From positions 372,001-436,000 of the forward strand of contig JAJJXM010000005.1 in the NCBI GenBank assembly GCA_024516155.1: DNA of 64,000 bases. The letters are read 5' to 3'. Source of the DNA: Pyronema omphalodes. Its lineage: Eukaryota > Ascomycota > Pezizomycetes > Pezizales > Pyronemataceae. Below are positions 47,228 through 59,000 of the stretch, piece after piece. The number at the start of each line of letters is the position of its first letter. Position 1 is the stretch's first letter. Made by a program: the position numbers and the translations under genes. The notes beneath the pieces are model-generated. The model did no database searches, was not told the DNA's origin, and saw only the letters and a list, made by a program, of their open reading frames with translations.

Positions 47228-48398
47228 CCAGACATCCCAGTCTTACAAACCGGTTCAAAATGACGACCAAAACGGACTGTACGGACTGTTGGAACATGAG
47301 AACTGTACGGCGACCCAGTTCAGTTTACTGTCAGTAGCATAAACTAGTTAAACTGCGAAAACCAGTTAACCAGTTAACTGAATACAAGGCTTAGCAAACC
47401 AGGTGAACTATTTAAAACTGCGAAAACTGGTTTATCCAGAGGGAGGAACTAGTTCATGAAGGGACAATACATATTATTCAGTGCATATATAACAAAATCT
47501 CATCCTAATCGGGTCACAGAAATCACAACTGGCTTCTACGATTGAAGCTCTTGAACCCCCGGATGGTCTCCCCCCAGAGTGTCTGCCTGCATCGAATAAC
47601 GGTCCCATGTCAGAATTCGCTTACATCCGGAAAACAGCCGCTCGGTCTCGGCGCTAATTGCGGGAATATACAGCACGCGCTTCAACAGCCATTTTGTAAA
47701 GTTTGGGGAACCTGGCCTGCTGCCGGCCGGGGCTCACACCACCACTCAATAGCAAGTCTACGCATTCTACGGAAAGAGATATGCACAATGTGGAACCTTC
47801 ACCTCCATGTTCAAGTCACATCAACCCTAACTGTGTCCACGGGTGAGTGACCTAAACCCTGATTGCAGCTGAGACACCAGAGCCCTAGGCGGTTTTCAGC
47901 AGTTAGGGTTCTAGCAGGGTGTTGAAGCCAGATGGTATGAAAGAGAGGCTGCTGGTAGCGGAACTCATTGTGGGTCGTTAAAGATAACTAGCAGGGAAAG
48001 GTAGGTTTGAGTTCTGTAGGTCAAGGGAAAATGGTCTAGGCGAGATTTGTGGAAGGATCCAGGCTAGTAGATGTGCGTTGAAATGGGGTCCGGTACAATA
48101 TTTGCACTAGTTTGGCTGTTTATTCCTCCATGCACTGGTTTTGCTGTTTATTCTTCTGCGCAGTAGTCAGCGAGGTGGTTAAACTGGTTTGTATTTGCCA
48201 ACCAGTAAACTATTTACCGAGTCAGTTCAATCAGTTCAATCAGTGCACTGCAGTTACCTGGTTCTATGGAACCCTCAAAACTGAACCAACTGCGTATCCG
48301 GGACACCAAAACTGCACCAACTCACTGTGGATTTCCAGTTCAGTTTACCTGGTTTACGATTTTACCCGGTAAACTGGCTACACGGTTGGGAGGTCTGA
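47228..48398 (-). mobile_element. hAT transposon, internally deleted (1171 bp) with terminal repeats and 8-bp target duplication
   Basis: The element begins CCAGACATCCC and ends GGGAGGTCTGA, an imperfect 11-bp terminal inverted repeat. It is flanked by AATTTCTC on both sides (47220-47227 and 48399-48406), an 8-bp target duplication typical of hAT elements. On the minus strand, about 47700-47540 encodes a decayed dimerisation domain (AISAETERLFSGCKRILTWDRYSMQADTL) interrupted by stops and frameshifts. Subterminal aactggttt/aaccagtt motifs occur at both ends. The size and broken frame make it non-autonomous. Its left ~480 bp is homologous to the truncated element at 35263-35770. Confidence 0.85.
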
Positions 48399-48815
48399 AA
48401 TTTCTCCCGTAAAACCCATCGAACCACCAAATTTCCACACCAGTTTGATGACAACATATCCTTCTTCGGACTAAGTAAGTGTTCGTCATCATATACAAAT
48501 GTTTTCCGGTCCGTATATATATCGTCATAGAGAGATTCGCCTGGACATTTATATTTATTTATACATTGACACCATCTCGTCGAATACCCTGCCTGGCTAA
48601 TTGACGACATAACCAGTCACAACGCCATTCCATCCCAACATTCGTCAACGGGATGATATATACGTCGATAATCACAGTTCTTCATGTCAGGATATTGACC
48701 GTATGTAGTCACATTCCCACAGAACCCAAGTCACAAAGCTTGTCAATTAAATTCAAAAAGCTCCAATAAAACACCTACAAAACTCCCATTTCCCCCGCGT
48801 TTTTTTCCTCTTTCC

Positions 48816-49698
48816 CATAAACTTCCTTCATATGAACAAAGAATCAAAGCATCCCATAAATTCCCACGCCACATCCCCAAGTTCCCCGAGTCCCGAGTTC
48901 CCGGCGTTCTTGAGTTCTTGAGTTCCCGAGTTCCCGGTATTCCGGTGTCCCTCAAGTTTATCTTTCTTTCTATCCGTAATCCGGTTTGCTTGCTTAATCT
49001 TTCCTAGAAATACAAAAAACATCATATTCACCCAGTCCAATGCACCACCAATATCCGCTATCCACCATCCAGCATGCAGTATGCAGTACATTGACATCAA
49101 CATCGCCTCGGACAGGTCCCCTGCGAAGAGGAAAGGAAGCCCATTGATTTTTCAAAAATCCATCACACACGACGTAGACCAGATCATACGCATCGCCCAC
49201 CCACCCATCACTCCACAACTCCACATAAGAGAGGGAAAAAAAAAGTAAAATCCGTTAAAGTTAAAAAAAGAAAAAAAAAATAAGGAATGTGCATACTATC
49301 AAGATAATCGTAATCGATGAAGTGAAGTGAAGTGATCCACAGTCATATATACAAATCGTTAACACTCCCTCCCACCCTAACCCAAAAAGCCAGTCTTCAC
49401 AAAGAAAGAAGGCCAGAAAAAGGAAAAAAAAAATTATTAAAAACGAAATGGAGTTCAGGTCCATGTTCTTATTCGATCATGGGGACACAAAAAAGTAGAG
49501 AAAAAAAATAAATGATAAAGACAATCGACCAACAACTCCTAACTCCGAATACCATGATACGTAATGCTGCTTTTGACTACTTTGTGCATCATCTTTGTCC
49601 AACTCCCAAAGCCCGACTAATTTCACAAGCTTAATTAAAACCCTTCAAACCCCCTCTCTGCCTAGACCATATCTCATCAGACATTCAAGAGCAACGTT
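48816..49698. other. Intergenic region downstream of set2
   Basis: This is the 3' flank of set2 (ends at 49699, minus). It holds a short gttcccgagttc repeat (48890-48945), A-rich runs (49230-49280, 49420-49445) and no supportable gene. Confidence 0.55.
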
Positions 49699-52600
49699 CT
49701 ATGCGGCGCCATTTGTGATAGAAACACGAGAAGATTCGATTTTAGGTTCCGATTCTATATCAAGCTGGTCCGAGGGGGTTCGATCATGATTATCCGAGGG
49801 ACGATCCGAAGGCTGATCTGAGGAGCGGTCATTGGGGAGGTCAGTTGCTTTATGACGTTTACTAGTATCGGCAGTATCAAGATCTATATCACGCTGATCC
49901 CGTTTCCTTTTTGGAGAAGGTGAAGTCGGTCTGGTGGCATTATCTTCAGTCCCAGAAATTGTTGCTGAGGAAGGTATTGAAGCGTCGTTCATTTCAATAT
50001 CCTCGGATTTAATAGGGCGCTTCCGAGGGCTGTCGCCGTCTTGAGCGCCTTCGTGTTTCCTCTTTACGTCCTCTTTTGCCACCGTCTTTGCATCGCCCTT
50101 CGTTGATTTCCGGTGTGCAATAACCTTCTCCATATACTCGTAGACGAATAGTTTGACTTTGGCGACCTTTGATTCCGTATCGCAAACGTTGAGAGGATTG
50201 ACGATTTTGTCGTGGTAACGCATTTCCTTGTCGACTAGGAGACCAACAATAGTCTTGGAATATCTCTTAACGCTTTCTTTTTGGGATTTAGGAGATGATC
50301 CGAGGTCGAGCTTGTATTTGTTGACCATTGTGGGGACGTGTTTAGCAAACTATTATGTTTGTCAGTTATGTTGTGTTACACGACATATATGATCTTCAAG
50401 AAAACTTACGGAAATAGCAAGATACTTTTCAGTTTTTTCCTTATCGTAAACTTTGCCATCTCTCTCTTTGCGCTTTGCACGACGCTCAGCACGCTCCTTT
50501 TCTTGAGCTTCCTCATCCTTTCTTCTTCGCTCGGCTTCGGCATTGGCAGTGACTTCTTGGATAAGTTGCTGAATAACCTTGTCGTTTGCGTCACCCCTCT
50601 TAGATGGAGGAGGGGGAATACTAGTCGGAGGACCAACAGCAGTGCAGGGCTGTGTCGGTACATCATAAGTCGATTGTCCGTCGTTGGAGTAGTAGTAACA
50701 TTCGTCTTGTTGGTAGCACTTGTACCAGCCCCGGGGTAGCTCAACATGATTCGTGGGTCTTCCCCGTCCTTGGGGAGAATGAATCATATTAGGGTTATCG
50801 AAGGGGCGAGGCCTGTGGCCAAATCTTGCTGGACTATTGAACTGGTTACCGCCGCGTTCACGGTCCGCCCGAGGGCCTCGAGGTGGCTGCTTTGTAAAGT
50901 TTTGAGGACCTTGGTGCTTATTGAAGGGGTTTTGGTGCTTATTTTTGTTTGCAAGCCAATGAGGGATAGGCTCCTTTGGTGAGCGCTTGGGTGATTCGGT
51001 GCGGCTGGTAGATCGAGAGTCGCGAGCACGGTCCAAGAAGACGGTGTTGATTTGCTCTGGATTATCATTGGCCACACGACGAGGTATCCGGTACGAGGTC
51101 TCCAAGGCACTCCACATTTGTAAAAGTTCTTTTGCTTTGGAAGCAATCTCCTCGTTGGGGTGACTGGTGAGCTCCTCGATCTTGGGTTCGATTCCAGAGA
51201 CAGTGATCTTGTTCTTGGTAATTCTGGGTAGGTTCATAAAAGTAGCAAGGATGCTTAGTATGATATTGTCGTCGTCCTTGTAGGTGGTCAAGAACTTTCC
51301 AATTACGAAGTATGGTCGGAATTGAAGAACTCTGGTCAGAACTGCCTCATCGTCACAGTTCTGGATTCGAGCGATCAATTTGGAAACTATCCACTTCTCT
51401 TTACTGCTAGTCAATTGGGTCATAACCGGAGAAACGCCGTTGATACTGAGAGGCTTCTTTCCGGCGTTAATGAGAAACTCGCCATCATCTGCGTCGATCC
51501 TCTTCTTTCGGCCCTTCTTGGTAGCGGGAATGTCGTTACCATCTTCGTCCTCATCGTCGTCGTCGATTCCGAGGGCATCGCGGAGATGGTCAGAGATTTG
51601 TGCGGGTCCCCCAGTCTGGGTTTTTCCTCCAATATAGCCGAGACAGTTGGGCTCACCACAGAAACACTCTACTTTGTCAGCACCGTAACGATCAACATTG
51701 TAGTCGAAAGCCAATTCCTCCCCTGCCTTTATATCCCGCTTTGCAAAGATTCCCATTCTGAACTTGTTTCCAACAACCCATTTTTCAGTCTCGCAGTTGG
51801 GGTTGCAAGAATGGTTGACGAATCTTGCAATGCTACCTTTTATGGTCGCATCGATAAACTGGTCTCTCTCGAGGGACATGAAATAAAAGTGTTTGATGCC
51901 CATGCCAGGATACTTGGAATTTCGGGTCCGGAAGCTATTTTCACCGATGACTTCTCCGATGTACTCATAGATAAATCGTCCACGAGGAATATCAACATCA
52001 GCACGGAGTCCATATCCTTTGTTCTCGGTTTTGAAAACTGAGACTTGTGCGTAATCACGCTTTTGGAAACGCTGGTTCTGACATTCACCCTGGCATCCGC
52101 AGTCGTCAGTAACGCACTCCATAAGCGTTAACCGGTTGATGCAGTCTGAATTTTCGCCGCACGCATGATTTACTCCGTCCACTGTCAAATAGCCGAGATA
52201 TTAGAAACCTTGCAGATCGATTTTGGAACGGACCAATAAGCTTACCAAACTCGTCTCTACATTCACATATCATCATATCCAAGTCCTGGCCAGAATCTCC
52301 AAGCCATTTGTTGGAGTAGATGCAATCGTTGATCACCTCGAACGTGGATGTCGCTTCGACAGTTGCATCGGGGAGATCTCCATATAACTTGACCTCGTGT
52401 TTGATAGGTGAGTTTGAGCCTCTCGATTGTTTCGCGGAAGCCTTCCCAGTTGATGCCGGCGACATGCTGGCGTCTTCAGACGTGGATCTCTTCACGTCGC
52501 TAGCGCTGATTCGTCGTTGCTTGTCGTCGGAATCAGCATTGTGGGTAGGTGACACCGAAGACTTTGGCTTCAAAGTAATCGTGTTGGAGCCTCTTCTCCA

Positions 52601-53164
52601 CATATTGAGTTCTACCTCTGCGGGTGGAGGGTTGTCGTTGTTGTCTTTGGGCTTGACGTCTGCTGGAGAGGTCTTTGCTGCTTTTGTGCTGTCGTTCTTG
52701 GCGTGGTCCCCCACGAAAGCATTATGTGACGATGTCTGGCCTAGATTATTCATATCTTCGCCGCTGTTCCCGGGAGTGGCTTCACGGCTGGTTCCAGCTG
52801 AAAGAGTGATTCTCGCCACGTCCTGATTGATTCCGTCTTCCTCGGCGAAAGACGCGGACTGCGCCAATTCGCAACGCGATGAGTTTTTGGCCACCGCGGC
52901 GTCTGTAGCTTGGATCCGATAGTCATGTTGCGGCTCTCTTACGGATGGAGAGCCAACCGAATCCTTCAGCCGCTCTCGAATAGATGAAGTACCAGTCGAA
53001 TCCTTCATCCGCTCTTGAATAGATGGGGAACCAGTCGAATCCTGCACCCGCTCTCGAATAGATGAAGAACCAGTCGAATTTTCCATCCGCTCGTTCATAG
53101 ATGGAGAACCAGTCGAATCCCCCAACCCCCGCGTGTTCTCATTGCTGCTCGTGTCGAGCGGCAT
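49699..53164 (-). CDS. SET2 histone H3 lysine-36 methyltransferase (1113 aa, 3 exons)
   Basis: Exons: 53164-52246, 52181-50410 and 50349-49699. Introns are 64 and 60 nt with GTAAGC and GTAAGT donors. The AWS domain (~290-345) has ICECRDEF spliced to VDGVNHACGENSDC. The SET domain (~350-465) has the NHSCNPNCE motif and AFDYN. The post-SET domain is CFCGEPNCLGYIGG (~480). A WW-like segment is LPRGWYKCYQQDECYYY (~785). The Set2-Rpb1 interacting (SRI) domain is assembled across intron 2 (KYLAIS-FAKHVPTMVNKYKL, ~890-975). This domain order is diagnostic of Set2. By family, it methylates H3K36 while bound to the phosphorylated RNA polymerase II C-terminal domain. The N terminus has about five degenerate 16-17-residue repeats of the DSTGSPSIxERM type. 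The last ~130 residues are charged and disordered. All key SET residues I can check are present. Confidence 0.95.
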
Positions 53165-55730
53165 TTTGTCACACGCTCTCGCTCACAAGTTGTAAATCGG
53201 CAATATGGATCACCAAAAGATTGCGCTCCTCAATCTAAAGTAGTGTTGATCCAGATGAATAGAATGGAATAACACCCAGTGGTCGCCGTTGCAGTCGAAA
53301 AGTCCCACTTCGAACGTGTTATATCCTCCGCGTTGACCCTGCTCACAAGCTACCTCTGTCGAGTCCCTGTGCGAAGTTTTTGCGGGCAGCAAGTCGTTCC
53401 AAGCACTCCCGAGATTCAATACACCCGTCTTTTGTAGGGTAGGTAAGGCGTTGAGGTGGTTGTCGTGAACGACTGTGGTGGCTTTTTGGGGGTTGTGAAG
53501 AAGCGGAACGACGATGGCAATTCCCAGCAGAATAAAGTAGATGCGCAAGGGGTGGGTAGTCTCGCGAGAAAAAACGGAAGCAGTTCCTCGCGGGAAATAC
53601 AATAACACTTTCGCAGCGAGTAGGAATTGTCGAGTCGCGAGGATGCGGCGGTTTGGTTTGTCGTGTCGGTGTTGTTCAAGACGACGCGGGCTCCGGCGAT
53701 GGTTGTAGAGTTGAAGATGTCGGCAGTCGGACCCACCGGCGCTCAAAGCTTGAAGCCAAAGTCTTGCAAGCGCGTGAATTGCCACCCCCCAACACAAAGC
53801 AAAAGTTATCCTCCCTTTTTACAAAATAGCTGTCAATAATCTTTTTTTTATTACGGTTTTGGAAACTAGATCAACAACTTACTTCAACTGTCGTCGTTAT
53901 CTGCTTCAGTCGCGCTTCAAAACACTTCTTCTTCGACAACGGGTAACGCTCAGTTCGTCTCTCCGTCAGCTGTCATGAACAGTGGTTGGTCCTTCAAAGT
54001 CAAGCGCACCCTAGCTCAGGTGCTAGTTGAAGGTTATTGCCGCCGCTTCAAACTTCAAGCTCAACATCCCAACTTTTGCTGGACAAAGTCCGATGAAATC
54101 TGATGAAATTTAGTACAATCGGTACAAAAACAACCGCAGTCATTTGAATAAGAAGCCGTGAAGATTGTTGAAGTGATGAAGCGAAGTAACGTGAGCAAAG
54201 AAAGCGGCAAACCTCGTAAAGCAACCCAAGTCAAGTCAGCAAAGCCGTAAAGCAAGTAAACATCCGAGGATTACTCTAGCTACCTGTGATGACTGATTGA
54301 TTAGAGATGGTCTTTGGTAACCTTGGTAACCTTAGTAACCCTAGGAAAGCCTCGGGAACTGTCATAGAATAACCCTCGTGAAAAGAACTTTTGAAATCCA
54401 TGAAACCCTTACTCTTCTAGCAGAATTTGAAATCTCAGTCATGACCCAACGGTACGGGTCCGATAAAACTTACTTGTATTACTCTCGCTTATGAATGGTA
54501 CATACAGGGACAGTAAATGATTGGTTCAGAGTGAAGATCTGATCTTCCTAATTGCGCACGCGGTAACTAACGGGTAACGTCCATCATGGATTCCGGGGTT
54601 CCATGTGGAAAATCATAAATCGAACCATCGTCTATCGGTTTATTGCATCATCTGCATCAGTTGGTATATGAAACCATATTATCGGAAGAAACAATCAATG
54701 AATATCCAATGATTCAATATATGAAAAGATGGGAAGAAAAATGAGACGCTATGATATATACACAATAGATACCCAAGCCAGGGCTAGTTGGTAGGGGATA
54801 TTGATAGATGTCGATCGATGATGTTTTCATGAATCGGCTGATTTCGGATTTTTAGATTCAAATTCGGATAAGCGGTGTTGCTACCATCTCTAGATGCAGG
54901 GTATGAATCTCGAAACGAGTATATGTAATCTCAGAGTGGGACATAAAGGGCACAAAGCTTGGAGCACCGAATATACAACGGCTTTATGCAAAGGTTTGCT
55001 TAATAAGTTGATATTGGTTAACCTTCGTAACCCATATGCATGGCCTTTCCAAAGAGACAAGTTCCGAGGCGCTAATATCTTGATGAATTCAACTCATCAT
55101 CTAAATACCTGCTTTAATTAAAATAGAAACTGAAATTTTCATCAGCGGATGCAAAGTGAAGTCAATCCAAGCCAAGTCCTGCAAGCCAAGTTAACAAAGG
55201 GGATGTCTTTGAGTAACGTCAATTACCCATCGATCAGAATTTTCACATGTTGTCATACTTAACATGAATAATTACGAATGATCAATCTTGAAATTGGATG
55301 ATAATGATGATTAGAAAATTTTCGAAACTTTAAGGTGCCGATTAATATGCCATGAATCTCTAGATCTAAGTTTTCGATAGGCCAGCTTAGAAAGAAGCTT
55401 ACACCATCCCTACTCCTTGAAAAACACAGCGTACCTATCCAAAGTCAAAGAAAAGAGAAATAAAATGAAAAAGAGGAATTAAATACTATCTTATCGAATC
55501 CACTGGTTTCATTTCTGCGAAGAATGAGATATAAATCCATCCAGTACTTAACTTCTCAACGCCCGCACCTTTAATCCATCTATAAACGAGCCTCTCGGAT
55601 TGATTCAGAATTACAATTTCTACCGTTCTTTGATTTTACCGAATTCCAATATAATCCCCATGTCATTGCAGAATACCGATTCCAGTGAACCAGAAGCACA
55701 CTCTAGCATTCAAGCTCACTATAACTGAAC
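53165..55730. other. Upstream region of set2 and gene-free DNA
   Basis: 53165-53840 is relatively GC-rich and has open frames of ~195 and ~106 codons on the minus strand, but neither contains an ATG start, so it is best read as set2 promoter and 5' UTR. 53850-55730 is AT-rich with only short frames. No repeats of note and no RNA gene were seen. Confidence 0.55.
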
Positions 55731-55732
55731 CT

Positions 55733-56006
55733 ATCCTCACATCCTCACATCCTCACATCCTCACATCCTCACATCCTCACATCCTCACATCCTCACATCC
55801 TCACATCCTCACATCCTCACATCCTCACATCCTCACATCCTCACATCCTCACATCCTCACATCCTCACATCCTCACATCCTCACATCCTCACATCCTCAC
55901 ATCCTCACATCCTCACATCCTCACATCCTCACATCCTCACATCCTCGCATCCTCACATCCTCACATCCTCACATCCTCACATCCTCGCATCCTCACATCC
56001 TCACAT
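55733..56006. repeat. 8-bp minisatellite, unit atcctcac, ~34 copies
   Basis: About 270 bp of nearly perfect 8-bp units. A few copies read atcctcgc, all in the right third. Open frames through it encode repeats of Ser-His-Pro-His-Ile-Leu-Thr-Ser and are artefacts. Confidence 0.95.
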
Positions 56007-59000
56007 TGTAGACCTCCTTGAAAGCAACCCAATCCGATCTAACTAGATTCAACAACATAACCTACCGGCATCTAGTGCCGAGCCCAAGAAATCCCGTGGT
56101 TTGTGAGTCACAAACCAAAAAACCAAAATTTCAGATCCTAGTACAAAGCAAGATCGATGCAATAGATACGTCTATCCCGATGATCAAAATTTTCTCAAAG
56201 GGTGTTTTATATCAAGTGAACCAAGTTTTTGAACTAGTAATGGAAGATATGGTTCCATTATTGACGATGGATAATGGATGATAGATAAGATTTGGTATGG
56301 ATACAGATGGGTGCAGGGGCGGTTGATGAGTTGTGGGCTCGGTTAATGCAAGCAGCAGTCTCCAAAAAGTTTTAAGCATCCGTCTAGCCTTTTAAGCTTT
56401 TCCCGCATTCTTGGAGCGGAACTGCGGGAGCGTGCGTAAGTGGTGTTCTAATTACATGAATATGATTTAAGGGGCAGATTATATTAGTCGTCTTCCACAG
56501 ATATCGTTACTCTGGTGATTGTATACTCTAGGTTCAAGCCTTGGTGGCGCTTGCTCTAATTCACGTACCTATTCTACCGCCTCCGCTGTTTAAGGTAGTC
56601 GGATTACATGAAACTTATTGAAAGATGCATGGGTAATCATGCATATTTTCAAACTTTACTTCAAGTTCTAGGCCACGCCACACCACCACGGTGATTAACT
56701 TTGGTCATATTTCATTCTGCTTCTTGTCGATGAACTCGGAACTTTAATGAGATTTCTTTAGCTTTCCAGCTCACAAGGCTCGGAGATCTAAAAGTAACTG
56801 GCTTCTAAATTCTGACTTCAGGTTTGGATAATCATATGTCTTCTTGGCTCCACTGATACCAGTTTGTAAAATAACTTCTGATCCTGTTATACTGTTATTT
56901 AGCTCCTCATTCTCAATCCTACTAACACGCCTAAACACACTGCACACAGCTCAACCCCGCCGCATTACTGTGTTATATGCAAATAAAGGTCTGACCTTGA
57001 GAATGATTTCCAGTTTCCATAGGAATAGAAAAATTCTTACCCTCTAATGATATAGTTAAAATAATTACAGTATATCGCATATTTATCTGCACCATTTCTT
57101 CCAGCCAGGCAGTTAACTACACTAGCTACATTGAATATGCCACAGATATTCACCATGGATCACTCGACTCGAAAATTCATGATGGATGATTTGGAATTGT
57201 TTCCTATCAGTAACTGGTCGGTATGATAGTATCTATCCAAGAATGTGTGACGGTTTTAATTGATGGTATACCGTCTCTTTATCATGAACTACCCCGTGGT
57301 CAGCGTTTTGAAATATGTTCAGGCCATGCAGTTTATTGTTTATCTTCCGCAGGCACTCGGATGTTTATATAGACAAATGTTATCCTAATCCTAAGAACAT
57401 CTATAATTCTGGAGCTCCGAATCTGACTTCGGGTCTGGGATAAGAATAACTACTTTATGACCATTGACTTGACATGCATGATGCATATACATACCTCCCT
57501 ATCTCAACCTCCCAGATTTCCAACAATATCTCTCTCTGTTAGGGAAGTTTTATCTTGCAATCCGTTTATTAAGCCAATCACCTCTTACGCGAGCTTCATT
57601 TTCTAGACTCTAGTATCGTATATCGTATCTCGTATATCGTATGTCGCGTTTAATCTTATCATCATTATAATCATCAAACATCCCTTCTAAACTTTTAACT
57701 ACATATCACTATACATAATACTAATCTCACGGGGAATATATCATTGCATACTCTCATACTAACTCATAGAATAGCCTTGCCTTGCCTTGCCTTGCCTTGC
57801 CTTGCCTTGCCTTGTATCGCCTTGTTCTTGTATCGCCTTGTCTTGTATCGCCTTATCTTGTATTGCCTTGTATCGCATAGCCTGGCTATATGTAAAGGGA
57901 TCATGGACAAAAGTGACGATTTACGAAAACAAAAAGAAAAAACTCACAACAAGGCGATGGTTAGAGACGTTTTGAAGTCTTGTTATCACTGTGATAACGC
58001 CAGTAAAACGAGATATAACAGCCGGGTTAAGATAGGGTAAGATAGATAAAAATAGTAGGATAACGGTCAACAAAAATCAGGTACAGCAAAAGACAAGTCC
58101 TGAAGATCCTGAAGATCCTGGAAATCGTGGAACTTAAATTACACTGTAGTTCTCCACCCCGAAGAATATTCTAGACCACAGCTCCGAATTGACAGTCTAC
58201 TACAAACTCATATGGTGACCATGCATTAATCAACAAACCCTTAAATTTTACAGTCCAATCAAAAAACAAACGCATCAAAACATACAGATTTCACATCCTC
58301 AACGTCCGGGAGCCCGCCCATAGTATATCCAGTAACCTACCAGATAAAAAGAAGTATATTACCCGATGTTTCTTTCTGTGCTAATCTATATGCAGTATTT
58401 CACCACATGTCTCTAGACTCCTAAGCATTCCATTTCTAGATTTTCCCTTCTCATGACTGGTTTTTTCCATATGGGCGTAGTATGTATGCTCATCGATATG
58501 TAGATCAACCGGTATGATTGTATGATTATGATTGACAACCTCCTGGTGATCACTGATGGGATGTATGTAGATCATCTACTGATCTACCTTCCTGCCGTCT
58601 ATCAATAATTTCTCAATTCTCAATTGATAACCCTTGGCATCTGGCATCTAGCGTCTCTCATCTAGCTTCTGGCATCTGACGTCTAGTGTCTGGGATAAGG
58701 GATTATGGATAAGAGATGATGGATAAGGAACAATGAACAAGGACCTAGGGATGATCAGTTATCCAACATCAAACATAAAACATGATCCTACATCCCGAAA
58801 CTCGAAACTTGTATGCACGGTACATAGCCTTAAGATCTCCAGATCTTCATAATAGTTAACACATCAGCCAGAGCTTAGCTTCAGTGCTGCGTGCATTAAT
58901 TGTTGCGGTGAGAATAACGAAATAGTTAAATGAGACGAGGTAGTCTAAATAAACTAGATAAATTGATAAACTAAGACAATTACTACGAGTCTACGAGTCT

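Larger units (their letters stand above)
47172..48815. repeat. Last repeat copy, split by a hAT insertion
   Basis: The repeat runs 47172-47227 and continues at 48407-48815 after the inserted hAT element and its target duplication. Removing the insertion restores a copy collinear with the first copy, including its long right flank (cattgacaccatctcgtc..., ctccaataaaacacctacaaaac). It is therefore an older sequence than the insertion. Confidence 0.82.

Noticed and set aside
53210..53797. 195-codon minus-strand frame upstream of set2 with a hydrophobic segment
   Set aside because: It has no ATG in the frame (it opens at TTG), overlaps another open frame and sits where the set2 promoter and 5' UTR should be.
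55685..56011. 108-codon open frame
   Set aside because: It is a translation of the 8-bp minisatellite; other frames are open too.
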